NCBI GenBank assembly: GCA_014058105.1
Contig: JACGCM010001655.1
Location: forward strand, 2,356,001-2,420,000
DNA length: 64,000 bases
Origin: Kingdonia uniflora
Lineage: Eukaryota; Streptophyta; Magnoliopsida; Ranunculales; Circaeasteraceae
Reading direction: 5' to 3'
The notes beneath the pieces are model-generated. The model had not been told where the DNA came from and made no database searches. It worked only from the letters and a program-made list of their open reading frames with translations. Position 1 is the stretch's first letter. Each line of letters opens with the position of its first letter. Shown here one piece after another: positions 21,392 through 31,949 of this stretch. A program made the translations under genes and the position numbers.

Positions 21392-21560
21392 ATGGTAGGT
21401 TTGAAAAGGGGCAATAATGAGAAGGTTTATTTTCCCAATAGAGATGACGTGAATAAGTGGCAGATGGGAAAAGATGCCTCTTTATTAAAACCAAGGGCGG
21501 CTGGCATGTGTCTCCAAGAACCATCGTTTCACCCAAGAAAGAGTATAAAGTTTTGTCTTT
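21392..21560 (+). promoter_or_regulatory. Promoter block of aORF1 (EM) with TATA box
   Basis: TATA box GTATAAAG at 21542-21549. The preceding 150 bp (GGGGCAATAATGAGAAGGT, then CCAAGGGCGGCTGGCATGTG) align with the blocks upstream of the aORF1 TATA boxes in E2 and E3. A 108-codon open frame crosses this block but is not shared as a protein, so I read it as regulatory DNA. Confidence 0.55.
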
Positions 21561-22056
21561 CTCTCCCCAAAGGTCATCCTACTATTTTAAAGAAAGAAAC
21601 TGTCCCTAAAAACCTAAGTTCTAAAGAGAGAAAGCTACAGACCTCTATAAGACAGCCCATCTACAAATCTTCTGGGAATTTCTCCCATTGTTCTTTACTT
21701 GTTCCTGAGGATCATTAACGCAAGAGGTCTCCTATTATTTTTTCTGTGAAAATTGAAGATTGTGGTTACTTAGTATTGTTCTTATTATTCGTTGTTTAGT
21801 GTTCTGGATTTGGAATTTTATGATAGGGGATACTGTTTATGTAAATGTGAAAAATTCCCCCTAAATTTTAAATAAAAACTGTTTATTCTCTTTTTGGTTG
21901 CAATTATAGTAATTTAGGAAAAAAATATTGTATTTTGAGATGCTTGAGAGATAAACTAGGGTTTACTATTCTAGATAATTGTAAAATTTTAGGATTTTTG
22001 TAATAACGGGGGAACTATCGACCAAAATTTAAGAATGAAACATAGGATGGCAAAAC
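21561..22056 (+). other. Leader exon and start of leader intron of aORF1 (EM)
   Basis: No gene. GTGAAAATTGAAG near 21755 aligns with the leader exon ends TTGAAG/GTTAG of E2 and E3, though the donor GT reads AT here. The sequence is then cut by the EC LTR at 22057 and resumes at 46343. Confidence 0.45.
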
Positions 22057-22579
22057 TGTAGTAGACTACTCGACAATATCGGCCACCAGTAGTCTACTAG
22101 ATAAAGTATCGACCTTCAGTAAGCCACACATGACAAGGACCCATACTCGGCATCAATTATTATCAGGAGACAATACCAACATCGTCTAACGATCGATCTA
22201 ACGGCGCAAGCCGCACAAAGCAAAAATAGTTGTAAAGTAGAATAACTAAATGATGATTGTTTGTAAAGGGTAAAAGGGGAATATCCGAGAGAGACCTGAA
22301 GGCTCTCCCTAGGAAACCTATAAATAGGAGAGGGAGGGCTAAAGGGAGGAAGAAGGAGAAGGAGAGGACTGGACCATACTATCAAGAGCGTTTTAGCCAT
22401 CACAAAAGAGAAATATATACCCCTCAATGTTATAATATCCTCCAAGGAGGTCGTGAGGAGTCCCCTTTATAGGAACTCGCAGATATGCCTCGCTATTTCT
22501 TTTGATTATAGGTTTTATTACTTGTCTTCTTTACATTATGAGGTCGATTCAGGATCTCCCCCGAATTTATGCCCTTACA
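22057..22579 (+). repeat. LTR family C, 5' LTR of EC
   Basis: Starts TGTAGTAGACTACTCG, contains CCTATAAATAGGAGAG near 22317, ends TATGCCCTTACA. Its partner is 45787-46342, which shares long blocks such as CGGCCACCAGTAG and GGAATATCCGAGAGA. Confidence 0.88.
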
Positions 22580-22597
22580 ATTGGCACCGTCTGTACT
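22580..22597 (+). other. Primer-binding site of EC
   Basis: ATTGGCACCGTCTGTACT directly after the LTR, a one-base variant of the TTGGCGCCGTCTGTG type. Confidence 0.7.
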
Positions 22598-22643
22598 CAA
22601 CACCCCACCCCATAAAAAGGCCACTCTTCTACCCCAAATATCC

Positions 22644-24292
22644 ATATGGCACCAACTCTCTACTCAACATCAGCTATCGTTGGAAGCAGCATACTAGATA
22701 ATATTACAGCCTGGTTGGCTCAGATGCGCGACGCTCTTGCCCATACTGTAGAGCGACACACATAGCTTATTTGCCTTGAGTGAGACATACGTTACAAAGA
22801 GCTTCAGGAGGAACATACTTGACGTTTAGAGGACATCGACCAACACACCAGAGACATGGACGACCTATGTCTCACAGTTTACATGATGCAAGATACTCAG
22901 CCCGTCGTGCACCCTCATAACCCCAATAGACCGGCCACCTCTTGTATCTCAGTTCATGAGCGTTTGGGACCAAGCCCTTTAGCAAAACCTACACATGTAC
23001 CATGTGGAGCACCCCCCTGTGGGTCCCTTCATCTGAAGGCAGATGCTTCCGTAGGATCCAGTGGATCCACCATGCGCACTAGCAATCTATACCTATAGAG
23101 ATCCGTACGAGATCGTTTAGGCAACTAAAGCACAAGACATTGACAACGGTGCGAATACCTCGCCAAACGGTTCCCCTTTGATCCATGTACTTCACACAGA
23201 GAGAACTCGGTCAGAAGGTTCATGAAGCCATACACATCTGCTCAACCCCGATCCCTACATCATGGAGTCGCCTCAAAAATCCCATAAGCCAAGCTCTCCT
23301 CGCAATTGAGATCCCACCCAACTTTTATGTACCCAAAATTTGCAACTACATAAACACTAACCAAGAGTTTTACATCCTCAAATCACAAAACTCTCTAGGT
23401 CTCCATGCCACCTCCGACCATATCCTCTGTTTGGGATTTCCATCCAGCCTCTTTGACAGTCCTTTAAAATGGTACCATAGCCTACCCAATAGATCGATAC
23501 ACAACTTCAAAGACCTTTCCAAACTCTTCATTGCCAACTTTGGCATAATAATGACAGCGAAGTACGAGTCAACTCATTGTTTAACATCAGACAGGTTTAG
23601 GGTAAAACCCTAGAGTCCTTCACCAAACGTTTCCTCGATAAATTTTGAAAAGTTGAAAATATCGACTCTTCGAACACCACCGTCCATACCTATTCCAATG
23701 TTCTGCCCGACAACAGCAAGGTCGAAGAATGCATCGTCTTGCATAAACCTTCTTCCCTTGAAGAAATGCTTATCAAAGTGAATGGATACATTGACTTGGA
23801 ATGCATTAAGGTTAATAACCAATAAGAAATCTCCCCTCCCAGCCAAACGTAAGGCTCTGCACTGACTACGAGGCACGCAAGCTCCCCCATCCGAACATGT
23901 AGGGCGATCGGGGTCGACGACGACTCCCACCTCCTATCCTACCCAAACTCAAAGTTAAGCTTACACATTTAATTTACTACATCAAAGTCGACCCTATCTG
24001 AAGGGTACCCCAGCTAATTGAAGTCAAATCGGAGGTGCCCTACTGCCTAAACCATAAATGCAACAATCACTTTATCAACAGATGTTACGCCCTCCAGAGA
24101 TCCTTGCAACTCATATGTAAAACCAGCCAGTTGTACGAATACATTGTTGACCTGCCTAGTTACCTTGATGGATCCTACCTTAAACTACAGAAAACTATTC
24201 TTGAGGGCGCTAAAGAGCTTCACATTTACTATGCCTACATGATCGAGGTTAACAATATTGACAGTACCCACACCCCCAGTAAATGCCAATGA
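22644..24292 (+). pseudogene. gag of EC
   Basis: Capsid-nucleocapsid polyprotein remnant. It opens MAPTLYSTSAIVGSS and has a helical N-terminal segment to about 22850. The retrotransposon gag domain is at 23185-23613 (FPSSLFDSPLKWYHSLPNRS, then FKDLSKLFIANF, matching the usual LKW...LP..SI..F..L...F pattern) and continues after a frameshift (KTLESFTKRFLDKF, LEEMLIKVNGYIDLE) to about 23820. A short Cys/His segment near 24040 (YCLNHKCNNHFINRC) stands where Tat Gag proteins have their single knuckle-like motif. It has many stops and at least three frameshifts and cannot make a product. Confidence 0.8.
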
Positions 24293-24349
24293 GTGGGTCA
24301 CTGTATCAAGTTAACTTATTAGAAATAATTACCCACCCTCCTACCCAAA

Positions 24350-24840
24350 TCTAGCCAGCACCCTCAGCCGGTGGGGATCTCTTTTGTCGGCTATGACGTG
24401 TCACATGTCCATTTCCCACACTCCGACACCCTGTTCATCACCCTCAAAATCGATAATACTGTTTTGCACACGATGCTAGTCGGCACAGGAAGCGCGACGG
24501 ATGTACTATTCCTCGTAGCTATACGATCCATGAAAATGGAAGATCGCATCACTCCTACTAATGTCGGGATGAAAGGCTTCAATGGCTCTACCGAGGCAGC
24601 CACGTACCAATTAAGCATCCCTGTTACCACAAGACCAGTCGTGCTGCAGATCAATTTCCTTGTCGTCGACAAAAAATAAGAATACTTAGGAATAATTGGG
24701 CAGCAATGGCTACGTACAATTATGGTCATCCCTTCTAGCTGCCACCAAACTCTGCGTTTCACCACTAAAGAGGGTACATATGACAAGAAAGGTTCACAAA
24801 GAATAGCACGGTCATGTAAGCACCCCGAGATCAAAATGAC
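24350..24840 (+). pseudogene. Aspartic protease of EC
   Basis: Retropepsin-like domain that would cleave Gag-Pol. HVHFPHSDTLFITLKIDN leads to HTMLVGTGSATDVLFL. The catalytic triplet DTG reads GTG, so the active-site Asp is lost. The ED copy at the same place reads VDTGSASDVLFL. The rest (GFNGSTEAATYQLSIPVTT, then NFLVVDKK, a stop, EYLGIIGQQWL) follows the family order. Confidence 0.8.
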
Positions 24841-24874
24841 TCATAAACTGGTATAGGCCTTGTAATTACTTAAC

Positions 24875-26950
24875 ATGGGCTCCCCTCGCAATAATGAAAC
24901 ATTCATCATGCCAATCCCTACGAAACATGTTACCTATGCAGAGCTCGATGGCCCCACATGCGGAACGTATATCAGCACACTTTTAAGCAACGTTGAACAA
25001 ACCCAACTCATCGACTATCTCAAACTCAACAAAGATGTCTTTGCATGGAATGTTACCGAAATACCTGACATCGACCCTAACCTCACTTGCCATAAACTCG
25101 ATCTATACAACGATGCCACTCCTATCAAACTAAATAAAAGGATTATTTTTCACAGGTTACGCGACGCCGTCAACACCAAGATCGACAGGCTTTTGAATGC
25201 TAGGTTAATTCGAGAGGTTAAGTACCCCAAATGGATCTCAAATATTATGGCAGTCCTAAATAATAATGGTAAGATCTGCGCCTATGTCGACTTCACTGAT
25301 CTTAATAAATGTACCCCAAAAGACAGTTTACCACTACCAAAAATTTAGACCATATTCGATTCTACAGCCAGACATGAATGGCTATCTATGATGGATGTCG
25401 CCTCTGGCTACAACCAGATATCGCTTACCTCAATCGATTAAGACTAAACAGCTTTCACAATAGAGCGCGTTATTTATTGCTTTAATGATATGCCATTCAG
25501 ACTCAAGAATGCGAGAGCCATATACTAGTGCCTCGTCACCAAAATGTTCAAACCACTGCTCGGCACTACATTCAAGGTTTATATTGATGACCTGTTATGT
25601 AAGAGTATGCTCAAGGGGTCACACATCGACGAGTTAACCCAAGTTTTCTAGACTTTCAAATCATACAACATGCGACTTAACCCTAACAAGTATTAGTTTA
25701 GCATGTCCTCAGGTAAATTTTTGGGGCCCTTGGTCAGTAATAGAGGATTTGAGGTCGACCCATAATAGATTTGGGACCTCATTAACATGCCCTCCACTCA
25801 CACCAAGAAGGACGTTCAGAAGATAGCTTAAAAGATAGCCGCCATAAACTATTTTACCTCAAAATCCTCAGGCCAATGCAAATGGCACTTCGCCTTCCTC
25901 AAAGTCGAGTCCATCCAGAACTGGAATAAGAAAAACCTAGACATCGAATGGACCACAAATTATGAATCAACATTCCTCGAATTAAAAATATTCCTTGGTC
26001 GACCTTCAGTAATAAGCACACCGGTAGAGGGCGAAACCTTATGGATCTATCTCACCGCTACCGAAGAATCGATCAGCTTAATTTTAATCAGACTCGACAA
26101 CAACATCGAGAATTCCATCTACTTCATCAGCAAAATCCTCACTCCCGCCAAGGCCCATTACAAAAAGTTATAAAAGCTAATCCTCACTCTTGTATACACC
26201 TCACAAAAACTAAAATCGTATTTTCATACCCACAAGATTAAAGTCACCACAAGTTACCTACTTAAAGAAGTATTAACCAAGAAAGAAAAGTTGAGAAGAG
26301 TTCAGCAATAGTCAGTGTTTCTAGGTAAGCATGATATCTCCTTCGAGAAAATGGTCTCTAAGATAGGACAAGCGGTCGCAGATTTCTTGGCTGATCTTGG
26401 CTAATTTTCCTATTATCGACCCCGATTGAGAGGAGTACGAAGATAAAAGTCCCAACGATACACTCACCCCCTTAATCTATGGAACCAGTTTACTGGTTGG
26501 CACCTTTTTATAGACGGATCTGCGGGTCTCTATGGGTCAGGCATTGGAATCGTATTGGTTACCCCCTCCAGCGATTGCATCGAAAAGGCTATCAAATTGG
26601 GTTTTGAATGCATAAACAATAAAGATGAATATGAATCCCTTATACATAGATTCAACATGGCTCTCAGCCTCAGCGTCCCTCAGCTCAACGACTAGTAGCT
26701 AGCCAAAAGGTACTGCTCTCAAGAGAACAATGCTAACGGACGCATGGCCGCTTATGCGTAGGCCGTCCGTAACCACATGGCACTCTTCCCTCAGCCGTCA
26801 ACCATCAACCATTTTCCTCGTAGAGAGAACAGGCATGCCGATGTTCTAGCTTATTTGGTGGTGATGCTAGGCCGATTAGAGCCACGACAGGTCACCATCG
26901 AAGTACTTTATTACCCAACAATTGACAATATGCAGATAGCTCATATTTAA
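24875..26950 (+). pseudogene. Reverse transcriptase and two RNase H domains of EC
   Basis: RT at about 24920-25800: KDVFAWNVTEIPDIDPNL, WISNIMAVLNNNGKICAYVD, MMDVASGYNQI, and KVYIDDLLCKSML with both catalytic Asp residues kept. A connection/RNase H domain at 25860-26400 (WTTNYESTFLELKIFLGRP, LWIYLTATEESISLILI) is followed by a second RNase H at 26490-26900 (HLFIDGSAGLYGSGIGIVLV, NRHADVLAYL). A second RNase H of this archaeal-like type is a mark of the Tat lineage. The segment that should carry the FTDSQL Asp is missing. Numerous stops. Confidence 0.85.
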
Positions 26951-26989
26951 ACGGTTTTCCCCAACTCCAACAATAAGAACTGGAGCTCA

Positions 26990-28140
26990 CCTTTCCTACA
27001 ATATTTCAATAACTTAACCCTCCCCGATAACCCCAAGGTGCGTCGATCTATCCTCGACAACTGCACAAGGTTCTCAACCCAAAAGAGCATGCTCCATAAA
27101 TGTGCAACAAACAGTGTTTACCTATAGTGCCTATTCGACATTGAGGCTCCAGACACCTTGAAAGAGCTTCACGAAGGTATCTGCGGATCATACACTGCCA
27201 GTCGATTACAAGAAAGTCGCACTATCAGTCAATAGTTATTCTGGCCTCACATGCAAGAACAAGCCTAAGAGTATGCTCCACGCTGTGATAAGTGTCAACC
27301 CTATGCCTATAAAATTCGAACTCCCTCATATAACCTGTATTACAGCCAGGTCTATTGGCCCTTTAAAAGGTAGGCAATAGACCTCATCGGACCCTTTCCT
27401 AAAGCAGTGGACAAGCGAGAACATGTTCTAGTTGCCACCGACTACTTTACAAAGTAGGCTGAAGCCACCCCGTTATGCCTCACGCGAGAGCAGGAGGTTA
27501 TCAATTTTCTTTGGGAGAACATCATAACTCGTTTTAGATTCCCTCACATGGTTCGATGAGATAGCAGCCTACAATTTGTTGGGGCCAAGATCCATAATTT
27601 TCTAAAAGAGCACAACATCATCCTTTCACCCTTGACCCCATACTATCCTCAAGGAAACGGCCAGCTCGAGACAATTAATAAGGCCATTTTTAATGGCCTA
27701 AAGAAGCTAGTCGACGATAAAAAAAAAAGGCCGATAGACCCAAGAGCTTCAGTACGTCCTATGGGAATATCGCACTACCCCAAGAAAATCAACTGGATGT
27801 ACACCTTTCTTACTAGCATATGGGACCAAAGCGGTACTACCATCGCAGTTCCAAACACCCACTCACAACCCCAATCTTCCAGACGAAGAGAACGAGTACC
27901 AATTGGCGTACAACATTGAATAGACAGATGAAACCCACGACAAAGCCATCGTGCAGCTTGGTCGATATCATCATGCATTACAGCAGTTCTATAACAAACG
28001 AGTTTGGCCCAGGGAATTCGAGATCGAAGATTTAGTCCACAAACACACAACCCTCTCCTCCAAGTCAAGGAAAGGAGAAAAGTTAGCCGAGTCTTGGTAA
28101 AGCCCATACATCATCTACGGCATGACCACGCATGGTTCCT
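26990..28140 (+). pseudogene. Integrase of EC
   Basis: HHCC-type N-terminal part (KELHEGICGSYTASRL, FWPHMQEQA, CDKCQPYAYK; one His is replaced). The catalytic core has AIDLIGPFPKAVD, VATDYFTK, INFLWENIITRF, HMVR followed by a stop and DSSLQFVGAK where DNGPQFVG is expected, and YYPQGNGQLETINKAIFNGL with its Glu intact. A decayed C-terminal part runs to about 28140. Stops throughout. Confidence 0.85.
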
Positions 28141-28307
28141 ATTACCTAATGAATGAAGGCGATCAGCCTTGAACACACCCTTAGAACATGATGCATCTCT
28201 TAGAATACCGACGGTAGAATCACTAATATAGAAAAAATTTGTATACAAAATGCCATGACTATATTTGAGATTTCAATCGTATCGCCTTAGGGGCGTGCTC
28301 TTTTTGA

Positions 28308-28835
28308 GCAACATTTATGCAACTTAGACACACACCTAGTATTTAACCTAACCAGTCGACTCTGACAAGACTTGGGGACAAGTACTTTTTGAGAAACATT
28401 TATACAACTTACACACACCCCCAGTATTCGACCTAACTAGTCGACTCTGACAATACTTGGGGGAGAGCTCTTTTTGAGCAGCAGTTATATAACTTACGCA
28501 CACCCCCAGTATTCGACCTAACCAGTCGACTCCGACAATACTTGGGGGTGAGCTCTTTTTGACCAATAGTTATACAACTTACACACACACCCAGTATTCG
28601 ACCTAACCAGTCGTCTCCAGCAATATTTGGGAACGAGCTCTTTTTATGCAACAGTTATACAACGTATACACACACCCCTGAATTCGACTTAACCAGTTGA
28701 CTCTGATAATATTTGAGGGCAAGATCTTTTTGAGCAACAGTTATACAACATACACATACCCCTAGTATTCAACCTAACCAGTCGATTCCGACAATACTTG
28801 GGGGCAAATATTTCTTGAGCAACAGTTATACAACT
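28308..28835 (+). repeat. 85-bp tandem repeat of EC (left part)
   Basis: Six units marked by CTTGGG-type motifs at 28371, 28456, 28541, 28626, 28712 and 28797. The unit holds CCCCCAGTATTCGACCTAAC, CAGTCGACTC and GACAATACTTGGGGG. Two more units stand at 42071-42240, beyond the ED insertion. It lies just after the integrase, where Tat elements are known to amplify tandem repeats. Confidence 0.9.
28831..28835 (+). other. Target-site duplication of ED, left copy (CAACT)
   Basis: CAACT directly before the TG of the ED 5' LTR. The same CAACT at 42071-42075 directly follows the 3' LTR. Removing the insertion and one copy restores an uninterrupted 85-bp repeat unit. Confidence 0.93.
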
Positions 28836-29612
28836 TGTAGTAGCCTACTCGTAACCTTCGACATGCAGTCGAAGCCCACTTCATAGCCTACTCGAATGTA
28901 TCGAAGCCCACTTCATAGCCTACTCGAATGTATCGAAGCCCACTTCATAGCCTACTCGAATGTATTGAAGCCCACTCAATCTCTAAAACAGACTCCCCAG
29001 AGATCCCTTGAAGACGAAGCTTTAACATCAAACAAAGCTTCGAGAACGAACTATTATACTATAGCAGAAATCCTTCGACCTTACTAACACACGATCGAAG
29101 CAGGATAAGACAGACAATCATCTCATCATATTAGACGGTGCATTAATTGGCCCATTAAGCTACAGTGACAGGTCCAACCACAGTCCTGTTCAAAGACATC
29201 ATCAATAAATGTTGCAGTGACAGTACTGACATGACCGGCGCCCATAACTCACCAGAATTTCCTGACACTAATCATGTAAACCTGACCCATACTTGAAGAC
29301 TCAGCTCCTTATATCTCTATAAATAGAGAAGGGAAACCAAGGAGGGGTTAGAAAAATCATCTCCAACCCCTTGCATTTTACCTTCGACCACCCAGATACT
29401 CTGTACTCGAACCCTGTTATTTACTCTTTAGTAATAAGATCTGTCTTAAAAAATCCTCATCAGAGGTCGTAGAGAGTCACATTCGGGTCTCTACGCAAGT
29501 ATTTGTCCATAGTTAGATCTTACTTTAGGTCGAATGCTTGTCTCCTCGGATTAAGGATTGATTCTACATTGTAAGAACCAACTCCCGATCTGAACGAGGT
29601 TAAGTCCCTACA
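28836..29612 (+). repeat. LTR family D, 5' LTR of ED
   Basis: 777 bp, TGTAGTAGCC to GTCCCTACA. TATA box TATAAATAG at 29318-29326. Contains a 32-bp unit (GAAGCCCACTTCATAGCCTA + CTCGAATGTATC) three times at 28876-28970, present once in the 3' LTR, which explains most of the 73-bp length difference. By eye about nine of ten bases match the 3' LTR elsewhere. Confidence 0.93.
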
Positions 29613-29630
29613 ATTAGCGCCGTCTGTGCT
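29613..29630 (+). other. Primer-binding site of ED
   Basis: ATTAGCGCCGTCTGTGCT after the LTR, a one-base variant of the TTGGCGCCGTCTGTG type. Confidence 0.75.
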
Positions 29631-29697
29631 TCCCACCCTACCAATCTCCTTTCCTTCTTCCCCTTCTTTTGTTTTCCACTCCAGTAGATTACCTTCA

Positions 29698-31200
29698 ATG
29701 GCACCCACACACCGTTCCAACTCAGCCCAGGCAGGCCACTCCATTGATGTAGCTGCCCAAATAGCCTTGCTATCCCAACAAGTCGCTCAGGCAGAGGAGC
29801 GCCACCAGAACCAACTAAACCAGAAGCGTGAAAACCACTGCTTGGCACCAGAAACTGAGCGAAATAGCCGCTTGGATGAAGAAAATAGAAAAAACAGAGC
29901 AATCCACAAACTGCGTAACACCGTCTGAGAGCTACAGAGATTACAGCCCTAGGAACCTGTTTGCCCGTCCCAGGTACCAGACCCATTACGCATCTTACGC
30001 CCGCCTAGGACCTTCGCCAAACCTCGAGATACCCCCCGTTCACACCGGTGCCGAAGGTTTTCCCCGTATTATTCCCCCAACTGGCTCCATTCATCTCGGG
30101 ATTAACCCCACAGAAGACTCTTCCGACTCAACCCTCTGCTCCTCCAGATACCCCAGACGCCGTCCTGCTCGGGAACGGCTTGGCAAACGCAGTGCTAATT
30201 TTATATCACACACTCGACCTTACCACCATCGAATTCACCAATCTCCCCCACATCCTGCATATGTTACACAACATGACATCGACCACAAAATACAACCTGT
30301 CATCTGCGTTAGCACGAGCCCTACCATAAACTCCTAGTGCCGCCTCAATAACCCAATCTGCCTCAAACTTTTGGCTATCGAAATACCCTCCAACTTTCGT
30401 GCCCCCAAACTCAGAAAATACCATAACAAAGACCCCAAATCCCACATCCACGAATTCTAAAACTCCCTGAGCCTCTACTCTACGGCTGACTACCTATTAT
30501 GTCGCCTTTTTTCAATGAGCTTTACCGATAACCCCCTTCGATGGTACCACAATCTCCTAAATAGCTCAATTCCTAACTTCGGGCAACTTTTACACCTTTT
30601 CATTGCCCAGTTTACCTTCAACAAAGACAGAGAGGTCAGAGTTGATAGTCTCTTCAATTTCAGAAAATCCGGCAGTGAAACCCACAAAGCCTTTACCAAA
30701 AGATTCCTTGACGAATCATGGAAAGTTAAAAATCTCGACTGCTCGAATGCTATTTTAGCATATTCGAATGCCCTGCCTGACCACAGCCGAGTAAAAGAGC
30801 ACCTACTCCTCCACAAACCAAAAACACTCGAAGAGATGCTCTCGAAGGTCAATGGCTATATTGATCTCAAACGCCTCCAAGAGTCCCGCAAACAGAGCCA
30901 GCCTTCGCAAGCAGCAAACTTCAATAAACCTCGTAGGAGACTGAGAGCCAGAAACGCCCCAACATTGATAACAGCATCAAAGCTCGCAAGAAGTGACCAA
31001 GACCTATTCTGCCTACACTCACTGCCCCCCTCAACACCCTTCTACCACGCATATAGGCAGACTCTAATTGGTGCATCCTTTTCCCCAGCGAAGTCAGACC
31101 AGGCAAACCTTACTGTGCCAACCATAAGTACAACTGTCACCATACCAATAAATGCTTCACCCTTCAATGCGCCTTTGAACTTATTTTTAGAGCAGGACAT
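29698..31200 (+). pseudogene. gag of ED
   Basis: Opens MAPTHRSNSAQAGHSIDV and has a coiled N-terminal segment (SQQVAQAEERHQNQL). The capsid domain starts near 30515 (FTDNPLRWYHNLLNSSIPNF, LLHLFIAQFTFNKD) and stays open to about 31180, including HKAFTKRFLDESWKVKN and EEMLSKVNGYIDLKRLQESR. The ED capsid segment is the best-preserved gag domain in the window. Frameshifts separate the N-terminal segment, the 30.2-kb stretch and the capsid domain. The nucleocapsid motif is not clear. Confidence 0.8.
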
Positions 31201-31869
31201 TTGCACCAGTATATTGTTGATCTTTCAAGCTACCTCGATGGGTCCTACCTCAAATCTCTATCCACCTCTACTACTGAACAAGCTGAGGTGCATATCTATA
31301 GAGTCAAGTTGATCGAAGTTAGCAACATAGACAGTGGACATTCCAAGAATAAACGAAAGCGCATCGAAGAATGTCACAAGCTCACCAATCAGGAGAAATT
31401 TCCTACCCTTCTGCCAGAATCAAGCTGTCACCCTCGACTCGAAGGTATCTCTTTCATCGACTATGATACTTCACACGTTCGTTTCCCCCATTCCGATCCA
31501 TTAGTCATCATGATTAAGATCGAGAACCCCATCCTCCATGCAATGCTCGTAGATACTGGGAGTGCATCTGATGTCCTCTTTCTCCAAACAATCCAAACCA
31601 TAAAGAAAATAGACCTCATAACTGCTGCCAACATTGAACTAAAAGGTTTCAACGGATCGACAGAAGTCGTTGTTGGCCGTACCAGCCTACCCGTCACTAC
31701 ATGCTCCACTACCCTTAAATCTAACTTCATCGTCATTGACAGGAAGTCCGAATACCTCGGTATACTCAGACGAGATTGGCCTCACGCTATCCGAGCTATA
31801 CCTTCGACCTACCATCAGTCCCTTCGATTCAGTAATCACGAGGGTACTTGGAATTTGAAAGGCTCTTAA
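31201..31869 (+). pseudogene. Aspartic protease of ED
   Basis: One open frame of 222 codons. It starts with a linker shared with EC (IVDLSSYLDGSYLKS), then HPRLEGISFIDYDTSHVRFP and HAMLVDTGSASDVLFLQTI with an intact DTG. The flap and tail follow (LKGFNGSTEVVVGRTSLPVT, NFIVIDRKSEYLGILRRDWP) to a stop. The active site looks intact, but upstream and downstream frames are broken, so this is a remnant of gag-pol. Confidence 0.85.
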
Positions 31870-31949
31870 CGCCTTCCCCGCTCCTGCGAGCACCCAGAGA
31901 TCGACCAAACCTATAAACTTGCCAGCCGCCCATAGCAATCACAGTATCT

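Noticed and set aside
21392..21718. A 108-codon open frame (MVGLKRGNNEKVYFPNRDD...)
   Set aside because: It overlaps the aligned promoter block and TATA box of the EM antisense gene. The reading frame is not kept in E2 or E3.
22116..22445. A 109-codon minus-strand frame rich in Leu and Ser
   Set aside because: Lies inside LTR C. The hydrophobic look comes from a purine-rich LTR segment read in reverse.
24391..24834. A 147-codon minus-strand open frame
   Set aside because: Exact shadow of the EC protease reading frame.
28308..28835. A possible CRISPR array
   Set aside because: Units of 85 bp follow each other without unique spacers, in plant DNA inside a retrotransposon. It is an ordinary tandem repeat.
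29600..29986. A 128-codon minus-strand frame with a hydrophobic start that resembles a signal peptide
   Set aside because: Shadow of the ED gag leader and LTR end; no homologue in the other elements.
30490..30852. A 120-codon minus-strand frame
   Set aside because: Shadow of the ED capsid domain, which has clear family motifs on the plus strand.
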